Source of the DNA: Gemmatimonadota bacterium
Lineage (GTDB): Bacteria; Gemmatimonadota; Gemmatimonadetes; Longimicrobiales; Gaopeijiaceae
Direction: 5' to 3'
Length of the DNA stretch: 56,257 bases
Assembly (NCBI GenBank): GCA_013002885.1
Contig: JABDLS010000059.1
Coordinates: 1-56,257, forward strand
Position 1 is the first letter of the stretch; the number at the start of each line of letters is the position of its first letter. Both the position numbers and the translations under genes were made by a program. Below the pieces are notes generated by a model. The model saw only the letters and a program-made list of their open reading frames with translations. It ran no database searches and was not told the DNA's origin. Positions 34,192 to 42,328 of this stretch are shown here, in pieces.

Positions 34192-36294
34192 GTGAGCCAG
34201 CGACGCTTCGTGAACGCGGACCTGCTGATCATCGGGGCGGTGGTCTTCGTGGTGGCTCTGCTGGTACTACCGCTTCCGGCGTTCCTCCTCGACCTCCTCA
34301 TCACGGTGAGCATCGCGAGCTCGCTCGTGGTGCTGCTCGTGGCTTTGCAGACGTCGAATCCTCTGGAGCTGAGTGCGTTTCCGACGCTCCTCCTGCTTCT
34401 GACGCTCTTCCGTCTGGGTCTCAACGTCGGCAGCACCCGTCTCATCCTCGGCCGAGGAGAGGGCGGGCAGGTCATCGAGGCCTTCGGCGACTTCGTCGTG
34501 GGCGGAAACTACGCGGTGGGAATCGTCATCTTCCTCATCCTCATCGCCATCAATTTCATCGTCATCACCAAGGGCGCAGGACGCGTAGCCGAGGTGGCGG
34601 CACGCTTCACCCTCGACGCCATGCCCGGCCGTCAGATGAGCATCGACGCCGATCTGAATGCCGGCATCATCGACGAGCACGAGGCGCGGCGTCGACGGCG
34701 AGAGATCTCCCTGGAGGCCGACTTCTACGGCGCCATGGACGGTGCCGCCAAGTTCGTTCGCGGAGACGCCGTCCTCGGTCTCCTCATCACTGGGATCAAC
34801 ATCCTCGGTGGCATCTACGTGGGCATGGTCCAGAACGGACTCGTTCTGGCTGCAGCCGCCGCCCAATACACGGTACTCACCATCGGTGATGGACTGGTGA
34901 GTCAGATTCCGGCGCTCATAGTCAGCACGGCGGCGGGCATCGTGGTCACGTACTCGGCGGGCGGCACGCGTGTCGGAACGGCCCTGGCCGAACAGCTCGG
35001 CCGAGATCCGAGCCCTCTTTGGGCTTCGTCGGCGATCCTGGGCGCTCTGGGTCTCATCCCGGCGCTGCCGGCGGTCCCGTTTCTTCTCCTTTCCGCGGCG
35101 TGCGGTGGCCTCGCACTGGTGGCGAGTCGGGAGCCGGTGCGGGCGGTGGACGGGGTGGGCGTGGAGACCGCCGCCGGGGTGCCTCCAGCCTCCGGAACAG
35201 GCGCGGAGGTTGTGCCGTCGTCTGGGTCGAAGGCTCTACCCACGTCCTTCGATCCTGTCGATGACCTGCTGCTCCTGGATCCCGTCGAGCTGGAAGTCGG
35301 GTTCGGGCTCATCCCTCTCGTCGACGAGTCCCAGGGCGGAGACCTCCTCTCCCGGGTGGGCATTTTGCGGAAGAAGGCGGCGCAGGATCTCGGGCTGCTG
35401 ATTCCGCCCATCCGGATCCGCGACGACATCGCATTGGCGCCGGGCGAGTACGTCGTCCGGCTTCGAGGCTCGGAGGTAGGGCGATCCGAGGTGATGATGA
35501 GGAAGCTCCTCGCCCTCGACACGGGCGGGGTCATGGAGGATGTCGACGGCGTCAAGGTCGTCGATCCGAGCTTCGGCCTCCCGGCGAGGTGGATCGGCAC
35601 CGACGCGAAGGTCGACGCCGAGGCTCGAGGGTGGACCGTGGTGGAGCCCGGCGCCGTCGTTGCGACGCATCTCATGGAAACGCTGAAGGAGCACGCCGCC
35701 GACCTTCTCGGTCGACAGGACGTTCAGACCATGATCGACCGTCTCACGGAGTCCCACCCCGCCGTCGTCGAGGACGTCATTCCGTCACGCGTGTCCCTGG
35801 GGGTCGTCCACCGGGTGCTGCAGCGCCTCCTCAGGGAGCGGGCGCCCATCCGCGACATGGTCACGATCCTCGAAGCCATCGCCGACCACGCGGATCAGAC
35901 GAAAGACCCCGAGGTCCTCACCGAGCACGTCAGGCGCGCCTTGGCCAAGGCCATCGCGGAGCCCTTCCTCGACTCTCGAGGATCGGTTCGCGGGATCACC
36001 GTCGGGCCCCGTCTCGAGGCGTCTCTCATGGGGCTTTTCAGCCCCAGGGGCACCGCGGGCGAATCACTCCGGCCAGAGCGCCTGTCTTCCGTCATCCAGG
36101 ATCTCGATCGGATGACCAGGGACGCGGGGTCCGTGGGTTCGGTGCCCGTGATCACACCCCCATCCCTCCGGGTCGGTATTCGCAAGCTCCTTGAGCCGGT
36201 GCTCCCCAATGTGCCGGTCATCTCTTTGGCGGAGCTTCCTTCACACGCGGGCTTCGAACCCGTCGGAACGTGGGAGTTGAACGATGCGAGTTGA
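34192..36294 (+). CDS. flhA: Flagellar export gate protein FlhA
   Basis: The largest export gate subunit, 700 residues. About eight membrane helices occupy residues 10-330, with the FHIPEP signature (LNVGSTRLIL, then EADFYGAMDGAAKFVRGD). The cytoplasmic ring domain covers ~355-700 (LSRVGILRKKAAQDLGLLIP, then GVVHRVLQRLLRERAPIRDM and PVISLAELP). Length is normal. GTG start at 34192, 52 bp after flhB; overlaps flhF by 11 nt. Confidence 0.95.
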   Translation: MSQRRFVNADLLIIGAVVFVVALLVLPLPAFLLDLLITVSIASSLVVLLVALQTSNPLELSAFPTLLLLLTLFRLGLNVGSTRLILGRGEGGQVIEAFGDFVVGGNYAVGIVIFLILIAINFIVITKGAGRVAEVAARFTLDAMPGRQMSIDADLNAGIIDEHEARRRRREISLEADFYGAMDGAAKFVRGDAVLGLLITGINILGGIYVGMVQNGLVLAAAAAQYTVLTIGDGLVSQIPALIVSTAAGIVVTYSAGGTRVGTALAEQLGRDPSPLWASSAILGALGLIPALPAVPFLLLSAACGGLALVASREPVRAVDGVGVETAAGVPPASGTGAEVVPSSGSKALPTSFDPVDDLLLLDPVELEVGFGLIPLVDESQGGDLLSRVGILRKKAAQDLGLLIPPIRIRDDIALAPGEYVVRLRGSEVGRSEVMMRKLLALDTGGVMEDVDGVKVVDPSFGLPARWIGTDAKVDAEARGWTVVEPGAVVATHLMETLKEHAADLLGRQDVQTMIDRLTESHPAVVEDVIPSRVSLGVVHRVLQRLLRERAPIRDMVTILEAIADHADQTKDPEVLTEHVRRALAKAIAEPFLDSRGSVRGITVGPRLEASLMGLFSPRGTAGESLRPERLSSVIQDLDRMTRDAGSVGSVPVITPPSLRVGIRKLLEPVLPNVPVISLAELPSHAGFEPVGTWELNDAS

Positions 36295-37096
36295 GCGATT
36301 CCATGCACCCGACGCCTCTCGGGCACTACGTCTGGTGCGTGCGGCACTGGGTGACGAGGCCCTGGTCCTCCAGACACTCTCGCTCGAGGACGGAGTGGAG
36401 ATTTTGGCGACGACCCTGGAGGACATGGACCGGTTCAGTGCTTCTCTGCGGTCGCCTCCCGTCCGCTCCCGCAGGGATCGCCGGGCCCGGATCATCGCTC
36501 TGGTCGGGCCGACGGGATCGGGAAAGACGACAACGTTGGCCAAGCTGGCCCTCGACGACGCGGCCTTCGGGGGTAGTCGAGTCGGGTTGATCACTCTGGA
36601 CACCTACAAGATCGGGGCCTTCGATCAGGTCCAGACCTACGCCGATCTGGCCGGCCTGCCTCTCGATGTCATCTACGAGCCCTCGGAGGTTCCGGCCGCC
36701 CTCCGAGCCCTGCGGCGTTGCGACGTCATTCTCGTCGACACACCGGGGCGACCGCCGCACGCGTCGGCGACCGAGACAGCTTGGCGTGAGGCACTTGTGG
36801 CCCTCCAGCCCGATGAGGTCCACCTGGTCCTTCCTGCGAGCCTCCGCGAGGGGGTGGTGGACGGCTTCGTGAGGCATTACGCGTCTCTCGACCCGACGCA
36901 TCTCCTGCTGACGAAGCTAGACGAAGTGCCGTCCGAGGACGGCGTCGCAGAGATCGCAGCCCGGGTATCGCTCCCTGCCCGATGGGTGGCGGACGGTCAG
37001 GCGGTACCCGACGATCTCGACCACGCGCCCGAGCGTCTGGTCGCCGCCGCCATCGGCCACCCCGGATACAGGTGGTCGGAGGAGGCTTACGCGTGA
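36284..37096 (+). CDS. flhF: Compact SRP-type GTPase FlhF
   Basis: FlhF sets flagellar position and number in many bacteria. The 270-residue protein has the SRP-GTPase motifs: P-loop VGPTGSGKTTTLAKLA, LDTYKIGAFDQVQTYADL and TKLDE. The usual DTAGR is DTPGRPPH. At 270 residues it is clearly shorter than common FlhF proteins (~370-450): only about 70 residues precede the P-loop, so the N-terminal B and/or N regions are reduced. Overlaps flhA by 11 nt and flhG by 4 nt. Confidence 0.88.
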   Translation: MRVERFHAPDASRALRLVRAALGDEALVLQTLSLEDGVEILATTLEDMDRFSASLRSPPVRSRRDRRARIIALVGPTGSGKTTTLAKLALDDAAFGGSRVGLITLDTYKIGAFDQVQTYADLAGLPLDVIYEPSEVPAALRALRRCDVILVDTPGRPPHASATETAWREALVALQPDEVHLVLPASLREGVVDGFVRHYASLDPTHLLLTKLDEVPSEDGVAEIAARVSLPARWVADGQAVPDDLDHAPERLVAAAIGHPGYRWSEEAYA

Positions 37097-37881
37097 CGAG
37101 TCAGCTGGAGGCAATGAGGGATCGGCTCGGCGGGCGGCGCCTCGCCCGCGCCGGCTCTCCTCACGTCCTCGCGGTTCTGTCTGGAAAGGGAGGGTCGGGG
37201 GTTTCGCTCGTGTCGGTCCTGCTGGCCATCCGATCGGCCAGGGCCGGGCGTCGGACGCTACTCGTGGATGCCGATCCGTGGCTGGACATGCAACGCGTGT
37301 GGCTGGGGTTACCCAAGGCTCCTTCAGCCGCGGAGCGGCCCGAGGGTAACGACGACATCGAGGCCAGAGTCGCCACGGCTCACCAGGGGCTGGAAGTTCT
37401 CTGTCTGGGGACCGGCGAGGCACGTGGGAGGGATCACCGAGCGGTCGTCCGGAGGATCCCGGCCGTGTTCCGGGACCGAGATGCCGTGGTGGTGGACGCC
37501 GGTTCGCGACTGGAGAGCGTCGAGCGATGCGCCGACCTCGATGTCGGGTCCATCCTCGTCGTCTCCGGCTGCGACGCGGTGGGTCTCGCTTCGACCCACG
37601 CGCTAATGAAGGCTCTGCGGTCTCGCACCGAGATCCAGCCGGCGATCCTGTTCAACCAGGTGGACGACGCGGCGGCTCGGGCCGCCCGCACCGTCCTCAC
37701 GACGGGGGCGGAGCGCTTCCTCGGGGCGACACCCACGGTGCTGGGTAGTCTGCCTCCGGATCCCGCCATTAGCGACGGGCTGGCGCGCGGGGCGACGCTT
37801 CTGGAATGCCTCGTCTCCTCGCACCTCCCCGACCGGGTAGAGGAGATCATGCCGAGCCTGCCACCCTGGGCCGAAGCATGA
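37093..37881 (+). CDS. flhG: FlhG/YlxH-like MinD-family protein with altered P-loop
   Basis: FlhG partners with FlhF in flagellar placement. From GTG 37093 the product is 262 residues. The MinD-type fold is visible (VLAVLSGKGGSGVSLVSVLL, then LLVDADPWLD and AVVVDAGSRL). The deviant Walker A normally reads KGGxGK[ST]; here it is KGGSGVS, with Val37 replacing the phosphate-binding Lys, although the first Lys (Lys32) is kept. ATP hydrolysis may be lost or weakened. It overlaps flhF and fliA by 4 nt each, the common flhF-flhG-fliA order. Confidence 0.85.
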   Translation: MTSQLEAMRDRLGGRRLARAGSPHVLAVLSGKGGSGVSLVSVLLAIRSARAGRRTLLVDADPWLDMQRVWLGLPKAPSAAERPEGNDDIEARVATAHQGLEVLCLGTGEARGRDHRAVVRRIPAVFRDRDAVVVDAGSRLESVERCADLDVGSILVVSGCDAVGLASTHALMKALRSRTEIQPAILFNQVDDAAARAARTVLTTGAERFLGATPTVLGSLPPDPAISDGLARGATLLECLVSSHLPDRVEEIMPSLPPWAEA

Positions 37882-38639
37882 GCGCCGATCCCGACCGCCG
37901 GCACGAAGAGCACGAAGGTGAGGTGTCTCGCACCGATCGACTCGTGACCGACAACCTTGGGCTCGTATACGACACGGCCAAGAAGTTGGCGCGCCCTGGT
38001 GGGAACGGACCCGAGCGAGGAGACCTCGTCAGCGCGGGAGTGCGGGGGCTCATCCAAGCGGCGTCGACCTTCGAGCCCGAGCGGGGCCTTGCCTTCAGCA
38101 CCCATGCTGTCACGAGGATCCGCGGGGCCATGCTGGATGAGCTTCGGCGGTGGGACAAGACGCCCAGGTCCGTACGGAAGAAGGAGCGGACCATCAAAGA
38201 GGCAGAGACCCTCCTCTGGGCCGAGCTCAAACGCAAACCGACGGTGGCCGAACTGGCCGACTACATCGGCGTGGACCCGGAAGAGATCCACGGATGGGAG
38301 ACCGACGTCTCACGGCATGTGGAAGACTCCCTCGATCGTGTCGCCGGGCAGGGGGAGGAGGAGGGCCGGCTGAGCGTGTCGGAGGTCGTCCCCGACGACG
38401 TGCTGGACGTGTCGGAGGAACTGGGTCGGCAGGAGTCTGTGGACATCCTCAGCGAGTGTCTGCAGGCGCTGCCCGAGCGGGAGCGACGGGTCCTCGCCCT
38501 CTACTATTTCGAGGAGCTCCGTCTGCGGGAGATCGCCGAGCTCCTGGGTGTCACCGAGTCGCGAATCTCCCAGATCCGGTCCGGTGCGCTGAAGACACTG
38601 AGATCGATGATGACTCAACGAGGAGTAGACGAACCATGA
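37878..38639 (+). CDS. fliA: Flagellar sigma factor sigma28 (FliA)
   Basis: Directs RNA polymerase to late flagellar promoters. The 253-residue protein has region 2 (LVTDNLGLVYDTAKKLARPG, then DLVSAGVRGLIQAASTFEPE and FSTHAVTRIRGAMLDELRRW), a region 3 and region 4 (LPERERRVLALYYFEELRLR, then EIAELLGVTESRISQIRSGA). All are typical of FliA/SigD. Its cognate anti-sigma factor FlgM is at 53955, and sigma28-like promoters precede flgL, fliC, flgM and probably motA. ATG 37878 overlaps the flhG stop. Confidence 0.95.
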   Translation: MSADPDRRHEEHEGEVSRTDRLVTDNLGLVYDTAKKLARPGGNGPERGDLVSAGVRGLIQAASTFEPERGLAFSTHAVTRIRGAMLDELRRWDKTPRSVRKKERTIKEAETLLWAELKRKPTVAELADYIGVDPEEIHGWETDVSRHVEDSLDRVAGQGEEEGRLSVSEVVPDDVLDVSEELGRQESVDILSECLQALPERERRVLALYYFEELRLREIAELLGVTESRISQIRSGALKTLRSMMTQRGVDEP

Positions 38640-39124
38640 TGAGGCTCTTCTTTGCAGCCGTGGTGCTGGGAGGGTGGACTCTGATCGGCGGTCCTGCCCC
38701 CGGCGAAGCACAGGAGCAGGCCGGTCGCGTGGGTGCCGAGACCGCCGCGAATGTCGTTGAGGCCATTCTCGCTGGTCGAGACGACCCGGCTGCCTGGGGT
38801 GCCCTCGAGACGGCGCTGGGCACCGGCGTCCCCGAGGTACAGCGAGGCGGGGTGGCCCTGCCCACGAGCACGGAGGCCTGGCCCGTCTGGATGCGGTCCA
38901 GCGAGACGCAAAGGGTCGTCGCCGGCGTTGTCGCGGCGCTTCTCGCACTCCTCCTTCTTTTCACCGGGTGGCAGTCTCTTCAGTTGGTGGAGCGGGCGTT
39001 CCGGGCGATCACCCGGGGCGACCGACAGAGCGGCCCCCTTGTGCGGCGCAGGCACCGCGAACAGCTACGGTCGCGAGACGCCGAGAGACTCCAGGCTCAA
39101 CTTCGGGCGCGGGGAGCCACGTGA
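38636..39124 (+). CDS. Uncharacterised membrane-anchored protein after fliA
   Basis: I do not recognise the family. The 162-residue product has a signal-like N-terminus (residues 1-25, ending GEAQ), a modest extracytoplasmic stretch (26-90), a strong membrane helix (VVAGVVAALLALLLLFTGW, ~93-112) and a basic cytoplasmic tail rich in Arg (VRRRHREQLRSRDAERLQAQ). It overlaps the fliA stop and ends the operon. SwrB occupies a similar post-sigma position in Bacillus, but no sequence similarity is claimed. Confidence 0.6.
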   Translation: MMRLFFAAVVLGGWTLIGGPAPGEAQEQAGRVGAETAANVVEAILAGRDDPAAWGALETALGTGVPEVQRGGVALPTSTEAWPVWMRSSETQRVVAGVVAALLALLLLFTGWQSLQLVERAFRAITRGDRQSGPLVRRRHREQLRSRDAERLQAQLRARGAT

Positions 39125-39182
39125 CCTCTCCGCTCGAGCTACCGACTCAGGAGCCTGCGGCCCTTAGGCAGGAGCTTCCGGC

Positions 39183-39199
39183 CCGGAAGAGCCTTCCGG
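39183..39199. promoter_or_regulatory. Putative enhancer palindrome upstream of flgF
   Basis: CCGGAAGAGCCTTCCGG is a perfect inverted repeat (6-bp arms, or 7 bp with the flanking C/G, 5-bp spacer). It matches the fliL palindrome at 15 of 17 positions. A further half-site (CTTCCGG) lies just upstream at 39175-39181. It is about 100 bp upstream of the flgF sigma54 promoter. Confidence 0.7.
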
Positions 39200-39297
39200 G
39201 GAGCGAGGCGTCCTGGCCCCGAGGCCAGATAGAGGTGCCGAGGGTGTATCGTGTTGTACAGCAACGATTTGTGTATGAAATCCCAAGTCTGATGACA

Positions 39298-39312
39298 TGG
39301 CACGGGCGTTGC
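39298..39312 (+). promoter_or_regulatory. Sigma54 (-24/-12) promoter for the flgF operon
   Basis: TGGCACG-GGCG-TTGC matches the sigma54 consensus exactly. The expected start is near 39324, upstream of the flgF ATG at 39357. An ATG at 39297 that would lengthen flgF lies inside this promoter and is therefore rejected as a start. Confidence 0.88.
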
Positions 39313-39356
39313 CCTTCTCCAGGAGTGACTGCATCACCCAGGCGGAGGTGGATCCC

Positions 39357-40109
39357 ATGAGCGGAGGACCGGAGGGCCTTCGGGCTGCGGGCCACGCGCT
39401 TCTCTACTGGCAGCGGCGGCAGGAAGTGAACACCCACAACCTGGCCAACGCCGAGACGGCCGGGTTCCGAGCCCGTCGGGTCTTCGCCGAGGTGCTCGAG
39501 GGTGGCCTCCCGTCCGTGGGGACCCGCACCGACCAGCGGGTGGGTGAGCTCCGGCAGACCGGTGCCCCTCTCGACCTCGCTCTCGGAGGCCAGGGCAACT
39601 TCGTCGTCCAGACGCCCAATGGCGAGAAGCTGGTGCGAAGCGGGTCCTTCACCCTCGATCCCGAGGGCCACATCGTCGACGCGACGGGAAATCCCCTGCT
39701 GGGGACGACGGGCCCCCTCGTCGTTCCGCCCGGCCCCGTGGAGATCGATGCACGAGGGGGCGTCACGGTCGACGGTGAGCAGGTCGGGCGGCTCCGGATC
39801 GTCGGTGAACCCTCGTCCCCATCGCCCGTACCCGGCGAAGAAGTGCTTCCTGGCGGCCGCGGTTCCGGGGAGGGCGATCCCGCTCGGGCGCCCACCCGTG
39901 GGGAAGGGCCGGAGGACGTCCCCGATGAGTTGCCCGACGAGGTGATCATGGTCCGCCAGGGCTACCTGGAAGAAAGCAATGTGTCCGCCCTCGACTCGCT
40001 GATCGAGATGACCACGATCCAGCGGTCGTTCGAGGCGGTCCAGACGAGTGTACGTGCCCTCGACTCCGTCATGGAGACGGTGGCCAACCGAATCGGTCGG
40101 GTCGATTGA
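39357..40109 (+). CDS. flgF: Distal rod protein FlgF
   Basis: A rod protein of about 250 residues. The N-terminal rod/hook signature is GLRAAGHALLYWQRRQEVNT then HNLANAETAGFRARR; the middle has PLDLALGGQGNFVVQTPNGE; the C-terminus is GYLEESNVSALDSLIEMTTI then QRSFEAVQTSVRALDSVM. An acidic insertion of about 35 residues (near 165-195, rich in Gly, Glu, Pro) is unusual. The ATG at 39357 has GGAGGTG seven bases upstream. First gene of the sigma54-controlled flgF-csrA operon. Confidence 0.88.
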   Translation: MSGGPEGLRAAGHALLYWQRRQEVNTHNLANAETAGFRARRVFAEVLEGGLPSVGTRTDQRVGELRQTGAPLDLALGGQGNFVVQTPNGEKLVRSGSFTLDPEGHIVDATGNPLLGTTGPLVVPPGPVEIDARGGVTVDGEQVGRLRIVGEPSSPSPVPGEEVLPGGRGSGEGDPARAPTRGEGPEDVPDELPDEVIMVRQGYLEESNVSALDSLIEMTTIQRSFEAVQTSVRALDSVMETVANRIGRVD

Positions 40110-40135
40110 CCCCGGCGAGAAACTAGGAGTAAGAG

Positions 40136-40924
40136 ATGGATCCGTCGCTAAAGACAGCCGCCTCCGGCATGGCAGCACAGCAGACCCGAATCGACGTCAT
40201 CGCCAATAATCTGGCGAACGTGAATACGCCGGGCTTCAAGCGGAGCCGTGCCCACTTCGAGGACCTCCTCTATCAGACGGTCCAGGGCGAGCAGCGTCTT
40301 GGTACAGCTGAAGCCGAGACCGCGCCGGCCATTCAGATCGGTCGGGGAACAAGGCTCTCCGGGGTCCAACGGGTCCACGAGCAGGGAACGCTCGAGATGA
40401 CCCAGCGGCCCATGGACATCGCCGTCGACGGCGAGGGCTTCTTCCAGGTACGACGTCCGGACGGCACGATCGCGTACGCCAGGGATGGGAGCTTCACCAT
40501 CTCGGACCAAGGGGTCATCGTCACCTCCGGCGGCTACGCTCTGCTCCCGGAAACGCGGGTCCCGGAAGACGTCACCAATGTCGGGGTTTCCCGAACCGGT
40601 ATCATCACCGGTTCGTCGGCGTCCCAGGCCGAGCCTCTGGAGATCGGCCGAGTTGAGCTGGCGCGGTTTCCCAATGCGCCGGGTCTCACCTCTCTAGGGG
40701 AGAATCTGTACGCGGAGACCGCCGCTTCCGGTCAGCCGATCCTCGGCAACCCGCAGGAAGACGGCTTCGGCCGTCTCGTCCAGGGGGCGCTGGAGTCCAG
40801 CAACGTCGAAGTCGTCCAGGAGATGGTCGACATGATCGCGGCGCTGCGGGCCTACGAGATAAACGCGAAGGCGGTGCAGGCCAGCGAGGACATGGCGGAC
40901 GTCACCAACCAGATGGTCCGGTGA
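40136..40924 (+). CDS. flgG: Distal rod protein FlgG
   Basis: The 262-residue protein matches FlgG throughout: LKTAASGMAAQQTRIDVIAN, then NLANVNTPGFKRSRAHFEDL and LYQTV at the start, RPMDIAVDGEGFFQV in the middle and GALESSNVEVVQEMVDMIAA, then LRAYEINAKAVQASEDM at the end. Length is normal. AGGAG precedes the ATG. Overlaps flgA by 4 nt. Confidence 0.96.
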   Translation: MDPSLKTAASGMAAQQTRIDVIANNLANVNTPGFKRSRAHFEDLLYQTVQGEQRLGTAEAETAPAIQIGRGTRLSGVQRVHEQGTLEMTQRPMDIAVDGEGFFQVRRPDGTIAYARDGSFTISDQGVIVTSGGYALLPETRVPEDVTNVGVSRTGIITGSSASQAEPLEIGRVELARFPNAPGLTSLGENLYAETAASGQPILGNPQEDGFGRLVQGALESSNVEVVQEMVDMIAALRAYEINAKAVQASEDMADVTNQMVR

Positions 40925-41682
40925 TCTTCAGGCTTACCTTCAACTCGGCCCTCGCAGCTGCGGCCCCCGTTCGTGTGGGCGTGGGCGGGCGTCTGGCCCC
41001 GATGCTCTTCCTCTGCCTACTTCTCGCTGCGGAGGGCCGGCACGTCGCCGCGCAAGAGGGCCCTCGGCCGGCGACGCTCGAGGGTGCTGAATCGGACCCC
41101 ATAGACGCCCGCCGGGCGTTGACCGCTGGGGTCGCAAAGCTCTGGGCGGTGGCGCCCGAGTCCGTTCGGATCGAGCTACCGCCGGACGCACCCGCCCTGG
41201 TGGACTCGGTTGCCTTCGAGCCGGGCTCGGGCGACCGGTGGATCACCACCTTCGTCGTTGACGGGCATGTTGTCCGCCGCTTCGTGCGAGTGGGACACGA
41301 GCAGGGCGTGGCCGTCGCCGCATCGGCGATGCCCCGGGACCATGTCGTCCGGTCCGAAGACCTCACCACGGGTTCGCGCATCGTCTGGGGTCCGCCGGCG
41401 GGAGTGCCGCCTGACCCCGAAGGATGGGTGGTCCACCGCCCGATCGATGCCGGCGATGCCCTGGTCGAGCCTGCTGTCCGCCCTCCGCTCTTGGTCCGCG
41501 GCGGGGACGAGGTCGAGGCGGTCTTCGCCCGAGGTGGCGTCGTACTGAACATCAGGGCCGAGGCATTGTCTTCTGCGCGGTCCGGGGAGCTGGTGGCGGT
41601 GCGGATGCCTTCAGGCAAGCGCATGGACGGACGGGCTGTGGCCCCTGGTAGGGTCGTCTTGGATACGGGAGCGAATCGATGA
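40921..41682 (+). CDS. flgA: P-ring assembly chaperone FlgA
   Basis: FlgA is a periplasmic chaperone for FlgI. The 253-residue product has a long N-terminal signal region (membrane-like ~26-45, cleavage near HVAAQ) and C-terminal SAF-type domain: VRSEDLTTGSRIV, HRPIDAGDALVEPAVRPPLL, then VRGGDEVEAVFARGGVVLNI and GELVAVRMPSGKRMDGRAVA. GTG 40921 overlaps the flgG stop. Overlaps flgH by 4 nt. Confidence 0.9.
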   Translation: MIFRLTFNSALAAAAPVRVGVGGRLAPMLFLCLLLAAEGRHVAAQEGPRPATLEGAESDPIDARRALTAGVAKLWAVAPESVRIELPPDAPALVDSVAFEPGSGDRWITTFVVDGHVVRRFVRVGHEQGVAVAASAMPRDHVVRSEDLTTGSRIVWGPPAGVPPDPEGWVVHRPIDAGDALVEPAVRPPLLVRGGDEVEAVFARGGVVLNIRAEALSSARSGELVAVRMPSGKRMDGRAVAPGRVVLDTGANR

Positions 41683-42275
41683 AGGGATGGATGAGGGGTT
41701 CACTGGTCGTGACGTTGGCGTGGATGATGGTGGCCCCGACCCTGGTCGAGGGACAGCAGGCGCCACCACCGATCATTCCGGATTACGGTTGGCTGGCCGA
41801 TGGGCGACGCTTCGCAGTGGGTGACATCATCACGGTCATGGTCGACGAGTACACGGCGGCGTCGGCAGATCGCCAAACCGACGCGCTCGAGGACCGGTCC
41901 ACCGATGCCGGAGCCGTTCTGAGGACGGGCTCGACAACGGCCGGTGGGGACCTGGGCAGCTTCCTCGGGCATCAGTCCACGAGGAGGGGACGGGACGTCC
42001 GTCAGGATCGGCTGAATTCCGAGGTCACCGTCCGCGTTACCGAGGTCGAGGCGGGTGGAGCTCTCCGCATCGAGGGAACCAAGACGCTCATCATCGACGA
42101 TCATGAGCAGGAGGTGACGGTGCGGGGAGTGATCAGGCCCCAGGACATCACCTCACGGAACACCATCGATTCGTGGCGAGTGGCCGATGCCGAGGTCCTC
42201 TACGCCACGGAGGGCGAGCTCGGGAAGCCGAAGAAGGGGCTGTTGTCGAAGATTCTGGCCTTCATCATCCCGTGA
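41679..42275 (+). CDS. flgH: L-ring protein FlgH without a lipobox
   Basis: FlgH forms the outer-membrane L ring. The 198-residue product has FlgH features: LADGRRFAVGDIITVMVDEY, the RLNSEVTVRVTEVEAGGALR strand and GVIRPQDITSRNTIDSWRVA, ending in KILAFIIP. It has a signal peptide (cleavage near VEGQQ) but no cysteine anywhere, so it cannot be a lipoprotein as FlgH usually is. Overlaps flgA by 4 nt; flgI follows. Confidence 0.92.
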   Translation: MKGWMRGSLVVTLAWMMVAPTLVEGQQAPPPIIPDYGWLADGRRFAVGDIITVMVDEYTAASADRQTDALEDRSTDAGAVLRTGSTTAGGDLGSFLGHQSTRRGRDVRQDRLNSEVTVRVTEVEAGGALRIEGTKTLIIDDHEQEVTVRGVIRPQDITSRNTIDSWRVADAEVLYATEGELGKPKKGLLSKILAFIIP

Positions 42276-42328
42276 CCCGTTTCGCCTCCGTCACCTGCGA
42301 TGGCTCCGAGAGCCTGCGAGGCCACGTT

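Noticed and set aside
32303..34195. 630-codon frame overlapping fliR and flhB
   Set aside because: Same strand but another phase; Arg/Gly-rich low-complexity translation, while fliR and flhB carry the conserved motifs.
39297..39356. ATG at 39297 as an earlier flgF start
   Set aside because: It sits within the exact-match sigma54 promoter, upstream of the expected transcription start; ATG 39357 has a good ribosome site.
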